Origin: Skeletonema tropicum
Taxonomy: Eukaryota > Bacillariophyta > Thalassiosirophyceae > Thalassiosirales > Thalassiosiraceae
NCBI GenBank assembly: GCA_037178625.1
Contig: JAWZXG010000076.1
Coordinates: forward strand, 1 to 29,543
Direction of reading: 5' to 3'
DNA: 29,543 nucleotides
Shown here: positions 9,688 to 21,120 of the stretch, piece after piece
How positions within the stretch are numbered: the stretch's first letter is position 1
Layout of the letters: every line of letters starts with the position of its first letter
The notes under the pieces: model-generated
The model's input: the letters and a program-made list of their open reading frames with translations, nothing else
Databases searched by the model: none
Told to the model about the DNA's origin: nothing
Made by a program: the position numbers and the translations under genes

Positions 9688-11972
9688 TAAATTAGATATC
9701 TTCTCTCCTTTTACTTGCCTTGCACTCCAATCCGATACATCCAAATTGTATTGACCTTTTCCTCTATCTTCTCTTGAAGCGGACGTACGAAGACGCGCTG
9801 GGTAGTGATTTGGAAAGCTCTCATTGCGCTCTATCGATTGGTTGTAGTATCAAGTATCAAGCCCAAGTATCGATCTTTTGTCAATCGAGTCAAGCAAAGC
9901 GACCCCTAGAATCCTTCTATTCTCAATGGAAATGCTCAGCTCGCTGCGCTCACTTCGCATCCAATTTTCAAAAGAAGAGAGATGGAGAGAGATTTCCACC
10001 GCCGTCAATATCATCATTATCACCAATAACGTCAAAAATGACGACAGCATTCCAATCAACAACTCCTTCGCCTCACGGCTCACTCGCTTTAACATGATTA
10101 TTTTCACCACCGCAGTCAATATTGTCAATGTTGTTTGTATTTCTCGTCCATCAGCTCCCTCTCGCCTCCGGCTCACTCGCCTCTAGGCGATGGTAGTTTG
10201 ACTTTCATACTTCCACTGCCTCGCTTCGCTCGACTGCGAATCCATTCATCATCCTTGGCGGTGGCGGCTTCATCATCATTACATCCACTGGCATCATTAT
10301 TTTTATTTGGTTGCTGCTGCTGTCATTGTATTGCTAGCTAGCTGGAGCTGGAGACTATCTACAAGCAAGCCCGCTCACCCTCACATCTCACCCACTGTTT
10401 AACTCATTCTTGTTGCTCTACAGCACATTACTTGCATCCATTCTTTCCTGTGAAATGCCTTCTAGCTAGATACTTATCCATTGGCATGCTGATTCGCAAT
10501 TTTGGCTGGTCCATTTTCCTCCCGGGCCACACCACAAAAGATGAGACTCCTCTAAATAGATCAAATAAAGGGCCACTTCAGCCTTTAACTACCAATTCCC
10601 ACAGTACTATTGTTGCGAAGTCGTCAATTCACGAGAGTCTACATAAATTGTTCCTTACACGACAGAATTTGAATTTTGCTTCCACCGACTTTCTTTGTTT
10701 CACGGCTTGCAGGAATGCATCAAAAACCCATCCTCAACACGTTGAATTTATGTACCAGATTAGCACATGACAAAAGTAGTATTGTAATCAACCATTCCAC
10801 CTCTGCTAGAGATATCTAGCTGACGATGATGAATCCACCGCTATCACCCGGAGGAGGGCATACTACTACCCTCCCTCCGACACGTCGTGGTCGTAGTAAA
10901 TCACGCACCAAGGCATCATCATCATCAACAACAGCGGCAAACTGCTCAAGCCGCATCCTCTCCCTCACCAGCACGTCGATTTTTACCACGAAAAAAGAAT
11001 CGTTCCCCCTCCCCCTTGGCCGCCACCACCACCGCAGTTACTACCAGTAGAACACCGACCCGATCATCTTCATCTACCATTCGACAACATCAACATCGTC
11101 GCACCAACAGCAATGGAAGCGACCACACTCACACTCACAACATTAATAATAACAATAATTTGGCATCGCTATGTTCCTATGAGGATGTCTCCACCACCAT
11201 TGTCGATACTACAAAATCATCACGGTCGAAGATTCGGAGTATGTCTCCTGCCAAATTGTTATCTCGACTTAATACCACTTCCACTACCGCTGCTGCAACG
11301 AACAATACTGCGAGTAATAATACTGCCACTCGGAATAGTAAAGTGACAAAGAGTTATGAAAATTCACCGAGCAGATCATCATCTGCCAAATCAGCAGCAG
11401 CAGCACTCTCCTTATCCTCTCCAAATCGAACAAGTAGTAAAAGTAGTAGGGGAGGAGGGCGAGGGGGGGTAATGTCCACTGGAAGATCATTCTCTCGTAG
11501 TACCAAATCATCGTCACGTACTGCTGTTGCTGCTCGTGCGAATTCTGCACCACGGAATCAGTCGAGAGAGAAGGGGGAGGGTGCAGCAGCGAAAGCAAAG
11601 GCAGTGGACTTTGTCCCGCTGACGGTGACTCATACCATGTCAAAGCCGAGTCCGTCTCGAAGCAAATTAGGTCAACAGCAGCAACAGCAACAACGAGTGA
11701 CCAGTGGTAGCGCCAAACAAGCAGACGACAAAATTCACATTACACCGTTCGTCTCACGGGGTACCAGTTGCTGTTGGAGAGATCATTACATGTATAATAT
11801 GACAATCAACCAAATATGTAGTGACGGATGTTCAGGTTCAGATAGTGTAGTAAGGATAAGCGACTTTTATAGCATTACGATAAATGATAGCTCCTTTGAT
11901 ATCTTGGCTTGTATTTATCGTATGGAGGCGATTAGTAGTGTTTTGGAAAGCTCTCATACACCAATTGCATAA
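9688..11972 (+). repeat. Tandem repeat unit U5 (2285 bp)
   Basis: The spacer is 9688-10825 and the coding region 10826-11972. Small extras occur near 9797 (GCGCTGGG), 10181 and 10732, a missing T near 10748 and an extra T near 10760. The class is short, as in U4 and U6-U8. Confidence 0.97.
10826..11972 (+). CDS. Repeated low-complexity protein, copy U5, frame break at the N-terminal triplet tract
   Basis: The ATG pair at 10826 reads normally to the CAA/CAG/CGG tract near 10930-10942. There the tract is 4 bases longer than in U4, and the ATG frame ends at 11050. Downstream, the native frame is open without interruption to TAA 11970-11972. A 361-codon frame from 10887 joins a non-native N-terminal frame to the native one, but its first codon is GTG. 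The coding potential of the downstream part is the same as in its neighbours. Confidence 0.5.
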
Positions 11973-14256
11973 TAAATTAGATATCTTCTCTCCTTTTACT
12001 TGCCTTGCACTCCAATCCGATACATCCAAATTGTATTGACCTTTTCCTCTATCTTCTCTTGAAGCGGACGTACGAAGACGCTGGGTAGTGATTTGGAAAG
12101 CTCTCATTGCGCTCTATCGATTGGTTGTAGTATCAAGTATCAAGCCCAAGTATCGATCTTTTGTCAATCGAGTCAAGCAAAGCGACCCCTAGAATCCTTC
12201 TATTCCTCAATGGAAATGCTCAGCTCGCTGCGCTCACTTCGCATCCAATTTTCAAAAGAAGAGAGATGGAGAGAGATTTCCACCGCCGTCAATATCATCA
12301 TTATCACCAATAACGTCAAAAATGACGACAGCATTCCAATCAACAACTCCTTCGCCTCACGGCTCACTCGCTTTAACATGATTATTTTCACCACCGCAGT
12401 CAATATTGTCAATGTTGTTTGTATTTCTCGTCCATCAGCTCCCTCTCGCCTCCGGCTCACTCGCTCTAGGCGATGGTAGTTTGACTTTCATACTTCCACT
12501 GCCTCGCTTCGCTCGACTGCGAATCCATTCATCATCCTTGGCGGTGGCGGCTTCATCATCATTACATCCACTGGCATCATTATTTTTATTTGGTTGCTGC
12601 TGCTGTCATTGTATTGCTAGCTAGCTGGAGCTGGAGACTATCTACAAGCAAGCCCGCTCACCCTCACATCTCACCCACTGTTTAACTCATTCTTGTTGCT
12701 CTACAGCACATTACTTGCATCCATTCTTTCCTGTGAAATGCCTTCTAGCTAGATACTTATCCATTGGCATGCTGATTCGCAATTTTGGCTGGTCCATTTT
12801 CCTCCCGGGCCACACCACAAAAGATGAGACTCCTCTAAATAGATCAAATAAAGGGCCACTTCAGCCTTTAACTACCAATTCCCACAGTACTATTGTTGCG
12901 AAGTCGTCAATTCACGAGAGTCTACATAAATTGTTCCTTACACGACAGAATTTGAATTTTGCTTCCACCGACTTTCTTTGTTTCACGGCTTGCAGGAATG
13001 CATCAAAAAACCCATCTCAACACGTTGAATTTTATGTACCAGATAGCACATGACAAAAGTAGTATTGTAATCAACCATTCCACCTCTGCTAGAGATATCT
13101 AGCTGACGATGATGAATCCACCGCTATCACCCGGAGGAGGGCATACTACTACCCTCCCTCCGACACGTCGTGGTCGTAGTAAATCACGCACCAAGGCATC
13201 ATCATCATCAACAACAGCGGCGCAACTGCTCAAGCCGCATCCTCTCCCTCACCAGCACGTCGATTTTTACCACGAAAAAAGAATCGTTCCCCCTCCCCCT
13301 TGGCCGCCACCACCACCGCAGTTACTACCAGTAGAACACCGACCCGATCATCTTCATCTACCATTCGACAACATCAACATCGTCGCACCAACAGCAATGG
13401 AAGCGACCACACTCACACTCACAACATTAATAATAACAATAATTTGGCATCGCTATGTTCCTATGAGGATGTCTCCACCACCATTGTCGATACTACAAAA
13501 TCATCACGGTCGAAGATTCGGAGTATGTCTCCTGCCAAATTGTTATCTCGACTTAATACCACTTCCACTACCGCTGCTGCAACGAACAATACTGCGAGTA
13601 ATAATACTGCCACTCGGAATAGTAAAGTGACAAAGAGTTATGAAAATTCACCGAGCAGATCATCATCTGCCAAATCAGCAGCAGCAGCACTCTCCTTATC
13701 CTCTCCAAATCGAACAAGTAGTAAAAGTAGTAGGGGAGGAGGGCGAGGGGGGGTAATGTCCACTGGAAGATCATTCTCTCGTAGTACCAAATCATCGTCA
13801 CGTACTGCTGTTGCTGCTCGTGCGAATTCTGCACCACGGAATCAGTCGAGAGAGAAGGGGGAGGGTGCAGCAGCGAAAGCAAAGGCAGTGGACTTTGTCC
13901 CGCTGACGGTGACTCATACCATGTCAAAGCCGAGTCCGTCTCGAAGCAAATTAGGTCAACAGCAGCAACAGCAACAACGAGTGACCAGTGGTAGCGCCAA
14001 ACAAGCAGACGACAAAATTCACATTACACCGTTCGTCTCACGGGGTACCAGTTGCTGTTGGAGAGATCATTACATGTATAATATGACAATCAACCAAATA
14101 TGTAGTGACGGATGTTCAGGTTCAGATAGTGTAGTAAGGATAAGCGACTTTTATAGCATTACGATAAATGATAGCTCCTTTGATATCTTGGCTTGTATTT
14201 ATCGTATGGAGGCGATTAGTAGTGTTTTGGAAAGCTCTCATACACCAATTGCATAA
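11973..14256 (+). repeat. Tandem repeat unit U6 (2284 bp)
   Basis: The spacer is 11973-13108 and the coding region 13109-14256. The last isolated extra base of the scattered series (near 12204) lies in this spacer. After it the array is clean outside the three variable tracts. Confidence 0.97.
13109..14256 (+). CDS. Repeated low-complexity protein, copy U6, N-terminal frame break with intact 318-codon core
   Basis: The triplet tract near 13210-13225 is 5 bases longer than in U4. From the ATG the reading therefore leaves the native frame and ends at 13630 after 173 codons with a Pro-rich stretch (PPPPWPPPPPQLL). The native frame is intact from about 13300 to TAA 14254-14256. Upstream of 13300 in that frame there is no ATG before a stop, so this copy can make the core only if translation starts at an internal Met or if splicing changes the 5' end. 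Confidence 0.5.
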
Positions 14257-15395
14257 TAAATTAGATATCTTCTCTCCTTTTACTTGCCTTGCTTGAACTC
14301 CAATCCGATACATCCAAATTGTATTGACCTTTTCCTCTATCTTCTCTTGAAGCGGACGTACGAAGACGCTGGGTAGTGATTTGGAAAGCTCTCATTGCGC
14401 TCTATCGATTGGTTGTAGTATCAAGTATCAAGCCCAAGTATCGATCTTTTGTCAATCGAGTCAAGCAAAGCGACCCCTAGAATCCTTCTATTCTCAATGG
14501 AAATGCTCAGCTCGCTGCGCTCACTTCGCATCCAATTTTCAAAAGAAGAGAGATGGAGAGAGATTTCCACCGCCGTCAATATCATCATTATCACCAATAA
14601 CGTCAAAAATGACGACAGCATTCCAATCAACAACTCCTTCGCCTCACGGCTCACTCGCTTTAACATGATTATTTTCACCACCGCAGTCAATATTGTCAAT
14701 GTTGTTTGTATTTCTCGTCCATCAGCTCCCTCTCGCCTCCGGCTCACTCGCTCTAGGCGATGGTAGTTTGACTTTCATACTTCCACTGCCTCGCTTCGCT
14801 CGACTGCGAATCCATTCATCATCCTTGGCGGTGGCGGCTTCATCATCATTACATCCACTGGCATCATTATTTTTATTTGGTTGCTGCTGCTGTCATTGTA
14901 TTGCTAGCTAGCTGGAGCTGGAGACTATCTACAAGCAAGCCCGCTCACCCTCACATCTCACCCACTGTTTAACTCATTCTTGTTGCTCTACAGCACATTA
15001 CTTGCATCCATTCTTTCCTGTGAAATGCCTTCTAGCTAGATACTTATCCATTGGCATGCTGATTCGCAATTTTGGCTGGTCCATTTTCCTCCCGGGCCAC
15101 ACCACAAAAGATGAGACTCCTCTAAATAGATCAAATAAAGGGCCACTTCAGCCTTTAACTACCAATTCCCACAGTACTATTGTTGCGAAGTCGTCAATTC
15201 ACGAGAGTCTACATAAATTGTTCCTTACACGACAGAATTTGAATTTTGCTTCCACCGACTTTCTTTGTTTCACGGCTTGCAGGAATGCATCAAAAAACCC
15301 ATCTCAACACGTTGAATTTTATGTACCAGATAGCACATGACAAAAGTAGTATTGTAATCAACCATTCCACCTCTGCTAGAGATATCTAGCTGACG
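14257..15395. other. Spacer of a clean unit, no convincing gene (reference for all spacers)
   Basis: The spacer holds, in order: AATAAA at the stop; a pyrimidine-rich tract and the first variable spot (about 14275-14300); a second variable spot at GACGCTGGGTAGTG (near 14365); the second copy of the 24-bp direct repeat; the GCTCACTCGC motif cluster; a CTG/ATC trinucleotide-rich stretch; a GCTAGCTAGC palindrome near 14904; and the third variable tract from about 15167 to the gene. Short plus-strand frames of 72-112 codons and a minus-strand 108-codon frame (14421-14747) are present, but they overlap one another and carry no recognisable motif. No clear TATA box is seen. Equivalent spacers lie at the start of every unit. 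Confidence 0.6.
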
Positions 15396-16543
15396 ATGAT
15401 GAATCCACCGCTATCACCCGGAGGAGGGCATACTACTACCCTCCCTCCGACACGTCGTGGTCGTAGTAAATCACGCACCAAGGCATCATCATCATCAACA
15501 ACAGCGGCGCAACTGCTCAAGCCGCATCCTCTCCCTCACCAGCACGTCGATTTTTACCACGAAAAAAGAATCGTTCCCCCTCCCCCTTGGCCGCCACCAC
15601 CACCGCAGTTACTACCAGTAGAACACCGACCCGATCATCTTCATCTACCATTCGACAACATCAACATCGTCGCACCAACAGCAATGGAAGCGACCACACT
15701 CACACTCACAACATTAATAATAACAATAATTTGGCATCGCTATGTTCCTATGAGGATGTCTCCACCACCATTGTCGATACTACAAAATCATCACGGTCGA
15801 AGATTCGGAGTATGTCTCCTGCCAAATTGTTATCTCGACTTAATACCACTTCCACTACCGCTGCTGCAACGAACAATACTGCGAGTAATAATACTGCCAC
15901 TCGGAATAGTAAAGTGACAAAGAGTTATGAAAATTCACCGAGCAGATCATCATCTGCCAAATCAGCAGCAGCAGCACTCTCCTTATCCTCTCCAAATCGA
16001 ACAAGTAGTAAAAGTAGTAGGGGAGGAGGGCGAGGGGGGGTAATGTCCACTGGAAGATCATTCTCTCGTAGTACCAAATCATCGTCACGTACTGCTGTTG
16101 CTGCTCGTGCGAATTCTGCACCACGGAATCAGTCGAGAGAGAAGGGGGAGGGTGCAGCAGCGAAAGCAAAGGCAGTGGACTTTGTCCCGCTGACGGTGAC
16201 TCATACCATGTCAAAGCCGAGTCCGTCTCGAAGCAAATTAGGTCAACAGCAGCAACAGCAACAACGAGTGACCAGTGGTAGCGCCAAACAAGCAGACGAC
16301 AAAATTCACATTACACCGTTCGTCTCACGGGGTACCAGTTGCTGTTGGAGAGATCATTACATGTATAATATGACAATCAACCAAATATGTAGTGACGGAT
16401 GTTCAGGTTCAGATAGTGTAGTAAGGATAAGCGACTTTTATAGCATTACGATAAATGATAGCTCCTTTGATATCTTGGCTTGTATTTATCGTATGGAGGC
16501 GATTAGTAGTGTTTTGGAAAGCTCTCATACACCAATTGCATAA
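15396..16543 (+). CDS. Repeated low-complexity protein, copy U7 (reference description of the conserved core)
   Basis: The invariant core is 15587-16543, 318 codons counted from a Leu TTG. Core residues 1-48 are Thr/Ser/Arg-rich, with HTHTH at 37-41 and Asn5 at 44-48. SPAKLLSRL lies at 77-85, an Ala4 run at 127-130, GGGRGG at 146-151, a Ser/Arg/Lys-rich basic part at 155-195, and Gln7 at 220-226. The tail has Cys at 252, 253, 268, 272 and 299. No signal peptide, membrane span or known catalytic motif is seen. The composition suggests an intrinsically disordered, possibly nucleic-acid-binding protein, which is inference. From the ATG pair at 15396 a +5 triplet-tract change diverts the reading to a stop at 15917 (173 codons), as in U6. 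The N-terminus is therefore unresolved. Confidence 0.5.
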
Positions 16544-18825
16544 TAAATTAGATATCTTCTCTCCTTTTACTTGCCTTGCACTCCAATCCGATACATCCAA
16601 ATTGTATTGACCTTTTCCTCTATCTTCTCTTGAAGCGGACGTACGAAGACGCTGGGTAGTGATTTGGAAAGCTCTCATTGCGCTCTATCGATTGGTTGTA
16701 GTATCAAGTATCAAGCCCAAGTATCGATCTTTTGTCAATCGAGTCAAGCAAAGCGACCCCTAGAATCCTTCTATTCTCAATGGAAATGCTCAGCTCGCTG
16801 CGCTCACTTCGCATCCAATTTTCAAAAGAAGAGAGATGGAGAGAGATTTCCACCGCCGTCAATATCATCATTATCACCAATAACGTCAAAAATGACGACA
16901 GCATTCCAATCAACAACTCCTTCGCCTCACGGCTCACTCGCTTTAACATGATTATTTTCACCACCGCAGTCAATATTGTCAATGTTGTTTGTATTTCTCG
17001 TCCATCAGCTCCCTCTCGCCTCCGGCTCACTCGCTCTAGGCGATGGTAGTTTGACTTTCATACTTCCACTGCCTCGCTTCGCTCGACTGCGAATCCATTC
17101 ATCATCCTTGGCGGTGGCGGCTTCATCATCATTACATCCACTGGCATCATTATTTTTATTTGGTTGCTGCTGCTGTCATTGTATTGCTAGCTAGCTGGAG
17201 CTGGAGACTATCTACAAGCAAGCCCGCTCACCCTCACATCTCACCCACTGTTTAACTCATTCTTGTTGCTCTACAGCACATTACTTGCATCCATTCTTTC
17301 CTGTGAAATGCCTTCTAGCTAGATACTTATCCATTGGCATGCTGATTCGCAATTTTGGCTGGTCCATTTTCCTCCCGGGCCACACCACAAAAGATGAGAC
17401 TCCTCTAAATAGATCAAATAAAGGGCCACTTCAGCCTTTAACTACCAATTCCCACAGTACTATTGTTGCGAAGTCGTCAATTCACGAGAGTCTACATAAA
17501 TTGTTCCTTACACGACAGAATTTGAATTTTGCTTCCACGGACTTTCTTTGTTTCACGGCTTGCAGGAATGCATCAAAAACCCATCTCAACACGTTGAATT
17601 TTATGTACCAGATAGCACATGACAAAAGTAGTATTGTAATCAACCATTCCACCTCTGCTAGAGATATCTAGCTGACGATGATGAATCCACCGCTATCACC
17701 CGGAGGAGGGCATACTACTACCCTCCCTCCGACACGTCGTGGTCGTAGTAAATCACGCACCAAGGCATCATCATCATCAACAAAGCGGCAGCAACTGCTC
17801 AAGCCGCATCCTCTCCCTCACCAGCACGTCGATTTTTACCACGAAAAAAGAATCGTTCCCCCTCCCCCTTGGCCGCCACCACCACCGCAGTTACTACCAG
17901 TAGAACACCGACCCGATCATCTTCATCTACCATTCGACAACATCAACATCGTCGCACCAACAGCAATGGAAGCGACCACACTCACACTCACAACATTAAT
18001 AATAACAATAATTTGGCATCGCTATGTTCCTATGAGGATGTCTCCACCACCATTGTCGATACTACAAAATCATCACGGTCGAAGATTCGGAGTATGTCTC
18101 CTGCCAAATTGTTATCTCGACTTAATACCACTTCCACTACCGCTGCTGCAACGAACAATACTGCGAGTAATAATACTGCCACTCGGAATAGTAAAGTGAC
18201 AAAGAGTTATGAAAATTCACCGAGCAGATCATCATCTGCCAAATCAGCAGCAGCAGCACTCTCCTTATCCTCTCCAAATCGAACAAGTAGTAAAAGTAGT
18301 AGGGGAGGAGGGCGAGGGGGGGTAATGTCCACTGGAAGATCATTCTCTCGTAGTACCAAATCATCGTCACGTACTGCTGTTGCTGCTCGTGCGAATTCTG
18401 CACCACGGAATCAGTCGAGAGAGAAGGGGGAGGGTGCAGCAGCGAAAGCAAAGGCAGTGGACTTTGTCCCGCTGACGGTGACTCATACCATGTCAAAGCC
18501 GAGTCCGTCTCGAAGCAAATTAGGTCAACAGCAGCAACAGCAACAACGAGTGACCAGTGGTAGCGCCAAACAAGCAGACGACAAAATTCACATTACACCG
18601 TTCGTCTCACGGGGTACCAGTTGCTGTTGGAGAGATCATTACATGTATAATATGACAATCAACCAAATATGTAGTGACGGATGTTCAGGTTCAGATAGTG
18701 TAGTAAGGATAAGCGACTTTTATAGCATTACGATAAATGATAGCTCCTTTGATATCTTGGCTTGTATTTATCGTATGGAGGCGATTAGTAGTGTTTTGGA
18801 AAGCTCTCATACACCAATTGCATAA
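16544..18825 (+). repeat. Tandem repeat unit U8 (2282 bp, the shortest)
   Basis: The spacer is 16544-17677 and the coding region 17678-18825. It carries CACGGACTTTC instead of CACCGACTTTC near 17538, a change shared with U12 and U13. Confidence 0.97.
17678..18825 (+). CDS. Repeated low-complexity protein, copy U8, N-terminal frame break with intact core
   Basis: The triplet tract reads AACAAAGCGGCAGCAACTG. It differs in content from U6 and U7 but has the same net +5 length, so the ATG at 17678 again leads to a 173-codon product ending at 18199. The native core is open from about 17869 to TAA 18823-18825. Because two different tract sequences give the same frame, the break arose more than once or was reshaped later. 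Confidence 0.5.
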
Positions 18826-21120
18826 TAAATTAGATATCTTCTCTCCTTTTACTTGCCTTGCTGAACTCCAATCCGATACATCTAAATTGTATTGACCTTT
18901 TCCTCTATCTTCTCTTGAAGCGGACGTACGAAGACGCTGGGTAGTGATTTGGAAAGCTCTCATTGCGCTCTATCGATTGGTTGTAGTATCAAGTATCAAG
19001 CCCAAGTATCGATCTTTTGTCAATCGAGTCAAGCAAAGCGACCCCTAGAATCCTTCTATTCTCAATGGAAATGCTCAGCTCGCTGCGCTCACTTCGCATC
19101 CAATTTTCAAAAGAAGAGAGATGGAGAGAGATTTCCACCGCCGTCAATATCATCATTATCACCAATAACGTCAAAAATGACGACAGCATTCCAATCAACA
19201 ACTCCTTCGCCTCACGGCTCACTCGCTTTAACATGATTATTTTCACCACCGCAGTCAATATTGTCAATGTTGTTTGTATTTCTCGTCCATCAGCTCCCTC
19301 TCGCCTCCGGCTCACTCGCTCTAGGCGATGGTAGTTTGACTTTCATACTTCCACTGCCTCGCTTCGCTCGACTGCGAATCCATTCATCATCCTTGGCGGT
19401 GGCGGCTTCATCATCATTACATCCACTGGCATCATTATTTTTATTTGGTTGCTGCTGCTGTCATTGTATTGCTAGCTAGCTGGAGCTGGAGACTATCTAC
19501 AAGCAAGCCCGCTCACCCTCACATCTCACCCACTGTTTAACTCATTCTTGTTGCTCTACAGCACATTACTTGCATCCATTCTTTCCTGTGAAATGCCTTC
19601 TAGCTAGATACTTATCCATTGGCATGCTGATTCGCAATTTTGGCTGGTCCATTTTCCTCCCGGGCCACACCACAAAAGATGAGACTCCTCTAAATAGATC
19701 AAATAAAGGGCCACTTCAGCCTTTAACTACCAATTCCACATTGTACAATATTGTTGCGAAGTCGTCAATTCACGCGAGGTTCTACATAAATTGTTCCTTA
19801 CACGACAGAATTTGAATTTTGCTTCCACCGACTTTCTTTGTTTCACGGCTTGCAGGAATGCATCAAAAACCCATCTCAACACTGTTGAATTTTATGTACC
19901 AGATAGCACATGACAAAAGTAGTATATTGTAATCAACCATTCCACCTCTGCTAGAGATATCTAGCTGACGATGATGATGAATCCACCGCTATCACCCGGA
20001 GGAGGGCAATACTACCCTCCCTCCGACACGTCGTGGTCGTAGTAAATCACGCACCAAGGCATCATCATCATCAACAACAGCGGCGACAACTGCTCAAGCC
20101 GCATCCTCTCCCTCACCAGCACGTCGATTTTTACCACGAAAAAAGAATCGTTCCCCCTCCCCCTTGGCCGCCACCACCACCGCAGTTACTACCAGTAGAA
20201 CACCGACCCGATCATCTTCATCTACCATTCGACAACATCAACATCGTCGCACCAACAGCAATGGAAGCGACCACACTCACACTCACAACATTAATAATAA
20301 CAATAATTTGGCATCGCTATGTTCCTATGAGGATGTCTCCACCACCATTGTCGATACTACAAAATCATCACGGTCGAAGATTCGGAGTATGTCTCCTGCC
20401 AAATTGTTATCTCGACTTAATACCACTTCCACTACCGCTGCTGCAACGAACAATACTGCGAGTAATAATACTGCCACTCGGAATAGTAAAGTGACAAAGA
20501 GTTATGAAAATTCACCGAGCAGATCATCATCTGCCAAATCAGCAGCAGCAGCACTCTCCTTATCCTCTCCAAATCGAACAAGTAGTAAAAGTAGTAGGGG
20601 AGGAGGGCGAGGGGGGGTAATGTCCACTGGAAGATCATTCTCTCGTAGTACCAAATCATCGTCACGTACTGCTGTTGCTGCTCGTGCGAATTCTGCACCA
20701 CGGAATCAGTCGAGAGAGAAGGGGGAGGGTGCAGCAGCGAAAGCAAAGGCAGTGGACTTTGTCCCGCTGACGGTGACTCATACCATGTCAAAGCCGAGTC
20801 CGTCTCGAAGCAAATTAGGTCAACAGCAGCAACAGCAACAACGAGTGACCAGTGGTAGCGCCAAACAAGCAGACGACAAAATTCACATTACACCGTTCGT
20901 CTCACGGGGTACCAGTTGCTGTTGGAGAGATCATTACATGTATAATATGACAATCAACCAAATATGTAGTGACGGATGTTCAGGTTCAGATAGTGTAGTA
21001 AGGATAAGCGACTTTTATAGCATTACGATAAATGATAGCTCCTTTGATATCTTGGCTTGTATTTATCGTATGGAGGCGATTAGTAGTGTTTTGGAAAGCT
21101 CTCATACACCAATTGCATAA
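18826..21120 (+). repeat. Tandem repeat unit U9 (2295 bp, first of the long class)
   Basis: The spacer is 18826-19970 and the coding region 19971-21120. From here on the upstream tract reads TTGTACAATATTG instead of CACAGTACTATTG, AGTATATTGTAATC replaces AGTATTGTAATC in most copies, and the start is an ATG triplet. The post-stop tract has a unique form (TTGCTGAACTCC). Confidence 0.97.
19971..21120 (+). CDS. Repeated low-complexity protein, copy U9, N-terminal frame break with intact core
   Basis: The 8-base loop of the inverted repeat (two shorter than in U4) shifts the frame right after the Gly-rich start, so the reading from the ATG triplet at 19971 stops after about 22 codons. The triplet tract itself is +6 and keeps frame. 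The native core is open from about 20164 to TAA 21118-21120. Confidence 0.5.

Larger units (their letters stand above)
14257..16543 (+). repeat. Tandem repeat unit U7 (2287 bp)
   Basis: The spacer is 14257-15395 and the coding region 15396-16543. It is almost identical to U6, sharing the longer A run in the GCATCAAAAAACCC element and the same triplet-tract length. The post-stop tract is the longer form with TTGA. Confidence 0.97.

Noticed and set aside
13568..13927. Minus-strand 119-codon frame conserved in most units
   Set aside because: It lies antisense inside the conserved core, and its conservation follows from the repeat identity. Its Leu/Tyr-rich translation is the complement of the Ser/Thr/Asn-rich gene and shows no motif.
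14421..14747. Minus-strand 108-codon spacer frame with a hydrophobic stretch
   Set aside because: It resembles a membrane segment, but it overlaps a plus-strand frame and another coding-like minus frame, is broken in U3 and U4, and has no supporting signal.
14693..15340. Plus-strand spacer frames of 72 and 112 codons
   Set aside because: They are short and overlap other frames. Their ends change between copies wherever the variable tracts shift them, and no motif was recognised.
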